Shown: in pieces, positions 12,657 to 24,900 of the stretch
Layout of the letters: the number at the start of each line of letters is the position of its first letter
Position numbering within the stretch: the stretch's first letter is position 1
Origin: Lineus longissimus
Taxonomy: Eukaryota > Nemertea > Pilidiophora > Heteronemertea > Lineidae
Assembly: GCF_910592395.1 (NCBI RefSeq)
Contig: NC_088312.1
Coordinates: 7,934,001 to 7,998,000, forward strand
Reading direction: 5' to 3'
Length of the DNA stretch: 64,000 bases
The notes under the pieces: generated by a model
Told to the model about the DNA's origin: nothing
The model's input: the letters and a program-made list of their open reading frames with translations, nothing else
Databases searched by the model: none
Translations under genes and position numbers: made by a program

Positions 12657-12852
12657 TACTCTTGATGGCAATGTTGACATTAGGCAACCATCTCAAGGTT
12701 CTTACTGAAATATGTATCACCAACCTTTGGCTAAAACTAAACATAGTAGCTGCATCTTGAAGTCAGAATTAAAGTAAGTTTGGTAACTTGGTGTGTTTCT
12801 AAACCTCACTAAACTTTAAGTAATTTAGGCACTCAAGTCTCTCATTGCCATC

Positions 12853-12989
12853 TCAGTGACGCCTGTCCATATTTGGGCGTAACATGATGCTGCCCTCTAC
12901 CCAGACGTTTGGTCGATCCAGCATCCCTCTCCAAATTGAGACCTCCTCGCCCTTTGCATCCATCCAGTCACCCAGGGCATTTGGGGAGG
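12853..12989 (-). CDS. btsz/SYTL: Slp-family protein, last exon: end of C2B
   Basis: After a CTTTCAG acceptor the exon completes a split Thr codon and reads SPNALGDWMDAKGEEVSIWR, then GMLDRPNVWVEGSIMLRP, ending RRH and a TGA stop. The pattern W-x-x-M...P-x-x-W-V-E-G-x-x-x-L-R is the hallmark end of the Slp C2B domain, different from the WHxL end of true synaptotagmins. The final eight residues after the last strand are short and basic, and I see no PDZ-type end. Confidence 0.9.
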
Positions 12990-15900
12990 CTGAAAGGAAA
13001 CAACGACTATAAGAGTTGCGAAGGTAAACATTGACATTAAGGAAGTATCGAGCAATATTTGCAAGAATATTTTCACCAGTTAAACCTTGTCGGGGTTGTA
13101 ACCTGTCAAGGCAGCTTGATCACTAATGTACCAATGTTACTCTATGACACACTGTGTGTAACTGGGAAATAGAACTTTAATAACCTTTTATACAAAAAAA
13201 CACTAATGGTGACAGTGCATGTCACTGCTATTTCTATTTGGTGCCAATGATAGCTAAGGGGTTCCGACTTCAGCCAGTTAGTTCTACAGGACTTGATGCA
13301 GTGAAGGAGCACTGATCTATAAATCTCCAAAGACAACAGTGCTGCCAAGTAGGCCTACTTTAGGTCTACATAACTGTCTAGTGCCTTCTGGAACCCGCAC
13401 CACTAGGCACTGAAGACTCATACCAGAAGGAGACGAACTCACTTGGTCCCATATTGAGCCTCGTGCCCCCAAGGAACTGGTTACTGCTAATCCTATCATG
13501 ATCCCAGACGGTCAACTCGAGGCATTTCATCGGCAGATCCTCCAGTGAGACGTCATCAAATTTAAGGACATGGTTCCATTTTGGGTTACAGTTCTTTTTG
13601 ATCGTTGGTGTCTTTTGTTTGCTGTTGCGATTTTTGTTGGGCAGAAGGTACCTGTAGAAGGAGACAATGGGACTGCATTAGTCTTTGCAGATATTGGGAT
13701 ATTTGGAGACAATCTGATAAAATGTATTGATTACTCTAAGGTAAACCCCTTCATGTCACTTACTGATACCATTAGAAAGCATCAAGGTGAATCTTAAGTT
13801 TGAGCTGTAATTAGTTCATGGAGAAATCTGCTTGCCCATAACAGAAGCAACCTTCACCACAAATCTCAACTGATCATGCTGGTTGTTTTAGGAGGAATGA
13901 AACCATCACCACTCCGGACCATTTTGCTCACCCTTTAACAAACGGATCCGAATGGCCATTTGCCCTCACAGCAGTCAGATTCCTTGCCTCCTTCACGCAG
14001 CAGTGGAGCTCGCCCTTACTGTCCACCTGGCTCACGTCAACTATGTTCATCGCTTCCGGTGGGACAAACTTCATGGCGACGATCAGGTCACCCTTGTAGG
14101 AGAGGAAGGACATAGAAGGCTGTTTCTGAAAAATGAGAGTGAGTTGAATGAAATGGCAATTTGGCAAGTACGTACTTAAAGGTCAACGCCGTTAAAGATT
14201 TGAAATTTTTACTTGAATATGAAAATTTCAAATTGCGTGAATACGTACGGATTATCAATTTCAACAATGCCCTTGTGTTGACAGATGCACAAATACTATA
14301 AATATCAATTTTCAGCAAATTTGTATGCATAATAACTGTACAGCATAGCCATCAGAGACCATTTCACGTGAGAGGTATAGATGGCAATAGTAGGTTCGAT
14401 AAGATAAGCCCTAGGATGGATCGATATTTCCCAACAGAAAGTACATTTTGATGACAGTAAAAATTTCTAAATATTGAAAGTTTCCCTTGTAAGTTAAAAG
14501 AACATATCTCTAATAGAGCAAGCTAGTTAAGCAACAGTTAACGCCCAAAACCAACACTACAAGATCTAAAACATTGTGCTAGACTAACAAGCTTTTGCTT
14601 CAATGGTGCTGAATGTATTGGCATCCACAAACTGACATCTAGGCTATTCTATTACAAGTAGCACCAAAAGAGAGCATACAAGTTATCTCTTCTTACAAGA
14701 CATGATCGATACGTCTGTACGTGAGCTCAAGTAAAAGCATTCCCTAAAATAGTAGTGTCCAATGCACTTAAAAAAGGAAGGCATTCGCTAATCAGAAGAA
14801 ATAAGAAATTTGGAATTTTTTTCTTTACATGAAGTTCACATGCATATGATCATCTGCCTCATAAGCCTAACAATCAAGTCTAAATCTAAGTATCTAAAAC
14901 TGGACAATCGTGGACACATTTACGAGCAAAACATAGCAAGAACATGGAGCATTAGTGTTTTAAACATGGCCATCCAATGCTAGATAGCCAGCCATAAATT
15001 GATGTTAGAAGTGTCGTTAGATCAAATTGAACTGAACCCGAAACCACAAAGAATTTAAAGCATTCTTGCACTTTTGTAAGAAGAAGCATTTTCTATTGAG
15101 ATTTCTAGACAGTACTGAGCACTTCTGTTAATATGGACATATGTCAATCACCATGCTTACCCCAATCATCAACAACCAACTTGGATTCAACTTTCCAATT
15201 ATTCAAAATTTAGGATTCAGAATTTCAACTTGATAAATTCAATTTTCTTTGACAAACATAACTGCAACATAACGGTTTAAGCCATCAAAAGTTCCTTGGC
15301 TGAAATTCTTTAATAATAAGACAATATTTTTCAAATCTCAGGTGGTTGCTTGAAAGGGGTTAATATGTTGACTGACAGGTGCTAAAGTAGTTAAATAAAT
15401 GTGATTGTTTACCACTGGATCATCACTGAGTTTCTGTTGATAAAACAACAGGAAATGCACAATTAAATGGTTATAATATTGGTCACTGATCAAAAATCTA
15501 AATTTCATGGCAAAAAAATCCCATAATAAAATACCTGAATGGACATGAAATATGAAAATGCTCAAACTGAAATCTGGTGCAACCTAATTTTCATATAATT
15601 TAGCATAAAATAATCGATTTCAAATTAAAGTCAGCTATATTTTAAGTACACCACCCTCTGTTGATCTTTCATAACAAGACTTACCATCTATTAGTTGTAA
15701 AAGCAAGATATGAAATATTACATTGTTAGAACTTATGGAACCAAAAATACCAATTAACGTGCTATAAATATGAGGCAACGTGACATGTACATCAAAATAC
15801 CAAAAGGGATTAGTTGTGACGGGTTAAACATGATTTTAAATCAATGGTATACCTTCCCGAGCAACTTTTTAGGAAGATTTTGGGTGATTCGTTCCAAAGA

Positions 15901-18900
15901 TGAAGTTCTCTCGCGCGGCTTCAGAAAACAGATAAATTGGTTGAAGATACCACAGGAAGACAATATGTGAAATTTGAATAGCATTGTGTCTCATGTCTGT
16001 TGTATTATGTATTTGAAGACTACTTCAAGATGGCTAGAAGACATAACCTTTTGATAAACATGATAAAGGATATATAAAAATGACCTCATTTATTGCCAAA
16101 AAACTTTAACCTTTACATGTGTCATTGAAATGGCCCTAGAACAGGGAGAGAATGTTCTGAATCATCTCTTCACCTATTATTTGACAGCACATCTGTCTGA
16201 AGAACACTCGATAAAACCATTCTCCAGCGCCAAACTTTTCGTAAGTCTTGGCAAGAATTTCAGACAATGCAACAATCCAACAAATTGAAATTATCGTCTA
16301 GTTTGCATCTTTCTACCTACCCTTTCTTGTAGTTGGTGCCACTCAGGGGTGGGGTCTTGGAACTCGTAGTAATCCATCGGCATCAAGACTTCACCAAGGA
16401 ACGCATTGCGGCCGAACGTGTCGTTGTGCCAGACAGAGATCCAAAGGGTTCGACTCTCCAACTCACTCTTACACAGGGTGTACTGGAAGGAAAGGTAGAG
16501 AGTGATGGGCCTATCATATACAGTAAAACCTCTCTATTAAGGAGACCCTCGCGATTGACAAATACAGAGGTGTCCTGATAAAAGAGGTCAAATTGAATGG
16601 AAATAACCAAGCTGGGTCATTTGCCACTATGACCCTCTAGTGTGCCTGCTATGTTCAAACCGCAGATACGGGCAATACCTACATTACATGTAGTATGATC
16701 AGATATTGATACTCTCCCACTTAGTTTATAAGACAAACCACTACATTATAACCCGAGGATCCCCTCCTCCCCCACCCCAATCCCAAAAATACCATGGCTA
16801 GTGCTTACCCTGATTTGTTCCTCAAATTGTGGGTTTATCGTATTCTTCTTGACTTTTGATTTCCTTTTGCCCGTCCTGGTTTTGTCTGGTAGCAAGTATA
16901 CCTTCACATATCTGAATCAGAGAAAATACAAACAGTCCTTTACAAGTGCACAATCCTTTTCAACGCCCTATTCGACCTGAGTAATGGAACTGTCAGCGCC
17001 TTTGATGAGGTTCCCATGTGCCCTTGTGGAAATGGAGAACAAAAATCCCTACACCGACTTCAAGACTGCACTCTTATGACTTCTACTGCTAAAAGATGTG
17101 GCCAGGCTTCCATGTCAAGACCAAAATCTTGAGGAAATGATGGCTATACATCCCAAGTAGTCTCATATACAGAACTAAGAATATGATGCTACTTTTTAAT
17201 GCTTAGAAGCAGAAAACATGAGGTGAAATCCTCAAGGGTGCATTTGATGACATCGAGTCGCACTCACGGGTCTGTTCTTTTCTTCTTCGGGTCCGCTAAA
17301 GACAGATCCCGGCACTGTCGCAGGATGATGATGAATGTCCCTGTCTTGTAGTTGTAGTCTAAGCCAAACTGTATCTCACCCTCGACCGGGATCATACCAT
17401 ACAGGCCCTCTCCAGCATCGCTGTAGTAACTCGTGATGCTCTCCTTACTCCCCTGGAAGCAACAACACGAATGTCATTACAATGCTTAGATGAAACCTAG
17501 ACCCTTTAAAGGTGTGTTACCTCTGGTAATTTCATCAAAGGGTGAGTGTTTCTGGAGGTATGGACATTGGGGAAATCATCATACAAAGGGTTAATATATA
17601 AAGGTCAGTCAGTATAACCAGTAGAAACATCTTAACCATTCTGAGGCCTGCAGTCACATATCATTTTCGGATCCGGATCTGCTCAGTCCAGGTTGTGAGA
17701 CCAAGAGGTGAATGCAACTGGAGACTTGGTAATAATTTAAGATGTTGGAAATGATAGAAAGTCAAGAAGAAGGGTAGGTTTATACAATACATTGTCTCAT
17801 TGTGACTGGTGCAAGGGAGACAATTATGATTGGACTATATACAAGGTATAACCATATTCAAAAGTTTTAAATTGATGAAGAAAACAGTAGATCATTAAGA
17901 TAAATTAACCAACAATAACTGCAACTATAAAAAGAACAAACTTCATTAGAAGTAATAAGGGAATCATAACCAATTAGCAAATGAATGCACAAAGGACAAT
18001 GAAATGAAAATGCATGTCAGAGTCATCCTAACAAGTTCAGTTTATCGGATATGAGTGACAAGATCCACATTCAAACAAAAGATTAAGACATTTCTCTGCC
18101 AGAATTGGAAAACCAACTTCTGGGTCAAAGTATTATAAATTTCATCAACTGCTGTTTGCTTTTCATGAATAGTGCATCAACTTCTCAATTCGGAGTGATC
18201 TTGATCAGAATATGGTACAATGGCAAGAGTGACATTCAATTCAAATGCTCTTTTTAGGATTGGAACAAATCGGAAATGAAATTGCATGAAGGATTTGAAT
18301 ATATTAAGGAGACGAAATTAAACTGTGGGCAACTGGATATGGAGACATTTACGGCTGAGGCGAGTGCCAAGATAGAACAGGCTAGAGACATTTGCAAATT
18401 TCTTCGAATTATGATCTTTTTGAAACATATCACTGCACTACTGCTTTCCAGATTAGGAGAAGGTAATCATTGGTTAGAATTAAAGGCAGTATGCAGACTT
18501 GTAGCTAGCTTTTTGGTCTAGGGGGAACAGAACAACTCCTTTGGTCTCTGTCAGTCTGCGAATCTGCAAAAAAATGCATGAAATCGAATTACCCTTGTAT
18601 GACTAGTTTCATGCTGGACACTGCAGTGAAAAGGTTAACCAATTTTTGAAAAACCCTTCGGGCTTTTATACCCTAATATCATAACCCCTTATCATGGTAA
18701 GAAACCTGATTCTATAAGTATTCATGTCCACCTTAATGGACATCTTCCAACCAAGGATGCCGTGCGGTATTGTTAATTGTCGCTAAAAGACCCGAGCCAC
18801 TGGCAGATGTTCCTAGCATTGCCATGGTTACTGAGGTTACTTTCAGGGAGGAGACCTTTCAGGTCAAAGCAACTGGATATGTTAGTGTAGATTGTCAACA

Positions 18901-21900
18901 GCGGTGAAAAAAATATTACTAAGTAGAAAATGTACTTTTATTGTTTGTAAACCCAGGGTGTTTGGTACCAAATTAGATATTTTTCCAAGAGGCGGTAAAA
19001 ACTTTGAGATTTATGGTCAAGAGAAAGCTGAAGTGGTTGGGCACGCAAGCCTTGATAGATTGTTAGCAACTAATTTTGCCCATAATAAAATGATCTGCAC
19101 ATGCAGAGATATTGGAAAACAGAGCAGAATTGTGCTAAAAAGGTTATTAAAACGAATGAAGATGAAGTATTGAACATAAAAATGGCCCTCCACCAATATC
19201 TTGATGTTTCTGTATAGCCCTAATTGACAAATCACATATCGTAGAATTCTTTATTTTTGCAATAGAATAGCATATCATGTACCGGGTATTGTAGCTCCTT
19301 TCATAATGTGTTGGCATTGGAGATATTTTCAACATGCATTGGCCTTGCAGATACTTTCATAATGGCTCTTTTACAGATGATTTTAGTAGAAAGTGCAAAA
19401 TTTGAGAAGCTATTCCTATAACTGCTCGATCTATGATTTGTCAATAGTTACAGCTACGAGGCTACTCACTAAAAGTAAATTTAGTCTACTACCCCTGGTC
19501 TTGGTTAGGGGACCAGGTGGTGAGGCGCCATTGTCACTATGCTGTCATGGAGAGAAATGGCAACCAAGTCAAGAGAAGAAACAAAACACATGCAAAAACA
19601 GGCGAGAATGCTGTCCATTGGGTTTCAGTGGGATGGGGTATCAGGAGAGACAAGAAGGAAGTACTCCCAATTCACTGATCTAAGACCGGTTCTTCTATTG
19701 ATTTTAAGCTTGATATCATGAACAAGGTCATTTGATGCCATTCTACATATTCTATTTGGACAGACGTTGGGTTGGTTGACATCAAGTTGTTTGATGATCA
19801 TGACATTATGTTCTGGCTTGACCTCAGTTTCGATTTTGGAGTAATTCTCAACTGGCCTTAGATCGGTGGAACACAGTATAACAAGAATTTGGAAAAAAAT
19901 AAGTATAACACACATGCATAAAGAAATTGAAACAAATGATAGAAGGGGAAATACAGTGTAAACCTAGGATACAAAAGGCTACTGTTCTGTCCAAAAGTAT
20001 CACCTCTTGCATTAGCCAATTGGTCCCAAAGTAATCTTACCTCTGTAATCAGGACACATATCAATAAAGAACAGATTTTGTCAATCCAAAGGGTGTCCTT
20101 AATAGGAAGGTTCTTCTGGGTGTAATGGGTTTTTGATGCTCCTTTAGCCAGAATAGTACATGAAGTTGTTCTTATCGATTTGTGGGGATTTCTTCAGATT
20201 AACTCAAAGGTATCTACTCCATTCATTGACAGTTTCAAATAAATCTATAATTGCAGGCAAAAGATACGAACTGGGAGTAATTTTCAAGATGATCGATTCC
20301 CCTCACAAACTGAACATAGAACCCCACCCGATGGAATCGTCCGCACAGCCTGATCAATCTCATTCGAATCCCTCAAGTCGATTTCATAAATCATTTCAAA
20401 TTGGAAGTGCCACTTCATTGATGTCGACTTGATTTATAAAGGGTGTGGCGGAAATGTTCAATCTGCAACTGGTGGCTTATCAATCGCATGGAACAGCTAC
20501 AGGGGGTGGGGTCAAGCACAGGCAATTAATTAGATGATTATTTGCCTCAGTAATATCAGAGGTTCAGATGTTATTCTGAATTTTTAACATGACCGTTAGC
20601 ACTTTGGTCTTGATTAATCAGCATCCACAAATAGACACACCATCACACCCTGTTTCATTGTTAATACTGATTGTCTAGTGTCTCAGTGAGGCTATCATGA
20701 ACCAGTCTTCTCCACCAAATTTCACGATTGAAACACTTTGGCCATAACTGTGGCCAAACAACACGAAGGAGTATAACTCTTCAAACTGCCATATCTCAAA
20801 AGTGGAGTCACGACTTCAACTGAACACCAACGGATTGCTTGAAAATAAAGCAAAGACACAAATGCAATGACTAGCTGGTTGTTCCCCCCAGGGCAACAGG
20901 ATCTGATATGTACATTCAAACAATCCAATTCAAGTGATTGCCTTAACACTATTGTTGTTGCCTTAATGAAGGCGCTTCATGAATGCTGGGCTACAATGAG
21001 GAGCAGGGTAATTAAGCTTTAATGATTTATCTCAGTCATCCAGGAGTTAAATTATTCACATCGTGTCTGGCTATACTTCCATACGTTTCACTTCAATGAG
21101 AGCTGCATAATTACACTCAAGGCACTATCGATAATAAAGTGACAACGGGAAAAGGTTTTTGTGCAATAAACAAGTTTTTGCACAATGGAACCCCAAACTT
21201 TCTTCCATCAATCAACTAATGTGTATCATTATATCAGTTGATACACATCTCAATGCATTATTGAAATGATAAATCCCAATGCAGTCTGTGGGATAGCATA
21301 TGCCGTGGTCACACTGGGGTTTTAACACGAATTGAATTCGAATTAAAACGTTGATACGTATTGGGGCGTCACACTCAATTCGGTTCATACCGATCTCAAT
21401 CCGCTTTAACCAACACGGTTCTTAAACCGAATTGAATGCGAATCAGCTAATCCGAATCAACGAAACCGTATTGAGATTTCAAGTGTGACGCGCTTGATAC
21501 GAATTAAGGTTTTCGATCGCACTGCGCATGCGCCCGGCGCATGGAAAGTGACCTTTGACCGCGGGAACCAGTGCTCCGAACTAGTTAACTGATGTATTTA
21601 AATGATCTCATGAACTCAAATCGTTTTTCGTTATGCCATAGAATAGGGAAAAATCAACTCCCTTGCACGTGACTTGCATTTCCATTTCCTGGCAAGGTAT
21701 GTTGCCGCCGGTTCGTTGGTCAAAGGTACGCTGATCAGCAACATCGTCGCGGCGGGGTTTTCCCCGGTTTTGGCCTCGTTTTCGAGGGCGAGGCCGGGAT
21801 TCTCCGCTAATAGCGACGGTGGTGTTGACTCGCTGAGGACACTCCTCTTTGACCCGAACTTTGGCAATAGGCATGGCCGGGAGATGGAAATGGTCAAGCA

Positions 21901-24900
21901 CCTTACGCGATTTTAACTTGTTAATAATGACTGTGTGATACTGTGATATTATATACTTATATGTTTTGTACTCGTAAATTTTATCCTCCCATATGGGAGG
22001 TTAATAAATAATAATAATAATAATAATAGATGGCGCGTCGTTAGTATGCATTGAGTGTGGCGCGTTTTAAACCAATTTGAATGCGTATTCGGGCCAGTGT
22101 GACGCGACCGTTCAGAAACTGGATTAATCAATTCGTATTCCGGAGAGCGCTCTACGGAATTCGGTTTCAATTCGCATCCAGTGTGAACACACCAATAGTT
22201 AGTAAGAGCTGGGCAAGTGCTCCACAAGATCAAAGAGAAAAATGCTTGATAGTTGCCATGGAAGACTTCATTTCTCTTTCTCCAACATTAGTTCTGTTGC
22301 CATATTCAGTGGAGAATTGAATCGGTGCACGGATTTCAAACTGCACTCCACATTACTCACGCCAGAACTCAACTAGCAGTGAATACATTTCAATTATTCA
22401 AACCAACTCCACGTTTCTCCCTAAATGGATTCAATAAATGTACACTGGCTGTTATCAAATAAAAGGGTAACCTTATAAAAATATTCCATGATATTTCAAA
22501 AGACATGGTGGTCTACAAAGGAGATTTGATGGAGAGATATTTATCCAATGTGGTCTCACAGGAGGTAAAACAGTGTTAACACTTACAGGTCTTGTATTCA
22601 CCTGTTAGAGGATCAAAACGGACGCTGATTTACATCCGAGTGGGTGATATAGTAACAAAATCATCTACCTCCTGTAGACATCATCAAAGGAAGAGAACGT
22701 GATGTGTTTAAGATAATCGAGGGACTGGCGAGTGGAGATTATGAGTTAGACTAAATCTCAATACAAAAAAAAATATGTTTGTCATCTTATATAGGGCTTT
22801 GACATGCAATAGGCTAAAAGCACTTTGTCATTCTTCTGTGGGTGTTGAAGAGTAGCAGCTTCCAACATCCATTGAACACTGAAGTAACAAATACATCATA
22901 CATGCAGACAACATCCATTTTTCGACAACAAATATTACCACTAACATCCTCACCTAGAATTCAACAACCGAGAAGCAACATAAGAACTGAGAAGCAACAT
23001 ATAAACCTAGAATGCAACGTACAAACCTAGAATGCAACGTACAAACCTAGAATGCAACGTAACAACCTCAACCAAAAGCTGTGACTGTTCAGACTACATC
23101 CTGTACAAGCTGCTGATCATCTCACCTCACTGTCTGCCGTACATTTCTCTTTGTACATTCCAGAGAGGATGTACATCATTGACAGGTACATCATGACTGA
23201 TTTTAATCTACTCAGCTCTTTTCATACTTTATCTTTGAGGGGTGGAGCGGAGTCAGAAATGTACTATTTTCAGTTCTGAATTAAAAGAATTTAACGTGTT
23301 TTTTTACTCTGTCCTCCGAGTGATGACTAACCGGAAACGAATCCATGGCAGACGTCTGGTGAAATGAACAACATTCAAACATATGATTGGGAATTCAATG
23401 GTACTCACAACAGAACTTGCATGGTGGATTGAGGAGTTGGAATCCGCATCACTCTGGGGGGGTCAAAGGTCAAATGTTTTTAAAATGACAGTGCAATCGT
23501 AAAATGTGATATGCGAGTTTTATTGCATGCAACAAGCGATTTACGTCGGGTTTATACCATTTTTGCTGGAATTCTTGATGCTGAAACAAATACTGTGGGT
23601 GTGCAGTGGGCTCCAGTGGATTTTTACGCGGAGAGATAAATGGCAACAACATACAAACACAATTGTACCCTGTATCACATACGGATGGTGAATGATGATT
23701 GACTTAATGACACAGACACCGGCAAACATACCAAACTTTTATAATGCTCCCAAATAATATCCCATTAGTCTACCCATTATTCAGGATAAATCAATTATGG
23801 TTTTGTGTCAGCACCCCTTCTGCTTCTCAGAATAGCATGAGATAAAGCTTATTAACAATTGTGGCCATGCATGACACACCAAGATTGGATCTTGCCGGCA
23901 TAACTGTTTTAAACAATCTGTTAAATAGAGGGATACAAATGTCATCTTCGGAATTTGTCCCATTTGATGCCCCAAGCTCACAACCTTCCTGGACCCAGGT
24001 CTCTGTATAAAGGCTTTATTTCCACAATGTAGAGGTGTTAACCCATGCATTCACACCACTGAGTGTGATTTTGTGGCCGGTGCCAAGCGCGGTGCAGATA
24101 GAGATTTTACAATCAAAGATACAGCGCACACAGAAACACAGCAGAGGCATCCATATTATTGGTCTCACACAGTGTTGGCAGACGGTAAGCACGCATTTGG
24201 AAGAAATCAAAGCAGTTTTAGTTCAAGTGATTGAAAATGTAGCTTTGACTGACAGGTGTCAATTACTCACCCCATGTGGTGTCAGGAGACTTGACGTAGA
24301 CCTGTGGGATTTGACAAGCTCATCTATGTCTTCGTCATCGTCTTTGGGACCCTGCAAATACGAGAGGAAGAGAGAATCCGGATAAGTTTCTCAGATGAAA
24401 TGGTTATCATCAAAAATATATAAGCTCGCCTTATATATTTGTTATCATGCAGTATGTAAAACAAATAATGGAATCCATGACTATTCCAAGTCAGATTGTT
24501 CTGCTCATCCAAGTGCTGAAACTGAAAGAAATACAAATACATTACACAGTATTTCAATTAACTTCCCAGCTGGTCTTTTCAGTGATATTTCAATGCATTT
24601 TTGCACCAATAGAAAACATAATGTTTAAAATCACTTCAGTTTGACACTTGTACTAATATCATAATATTATTGTTAACCTCACCAAGTAATGGTGAACTTT
24701 CATTTAAAAGCTTAGTTTTATGTTAATGCCTGTGTGCATGGAATCAAATTGGTCTGCCCCTTCTGAGTATGTGGATGGGAGACAAGACCACTAATGAATA
24801 TTCATAGGTTGGAGGGTCGAGGCCTATCAATTAGACGAGTGCATGTTTTTTACTCTCAAGTACATATTTGGAGAGGTATTGAAAAAATATTTGCTGTGGC

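Larger units (their letters stand above)
17453..24270 (-). other. 6.8-kb intron of the Slp-family gene
   Basis: Phase-0 intron from GTGAGTAATT at 24270 to TTCCAG at 17453. It contains a pogo-like MITE (19954-20118), a larger inverted-end element (21305-22190) and a small 20-bp tandem repeat (about 23005-23060). A plus-strand open frame at 18276-18521 looks somewhat coding-like but is unrecognised. Confidence 0.7.
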
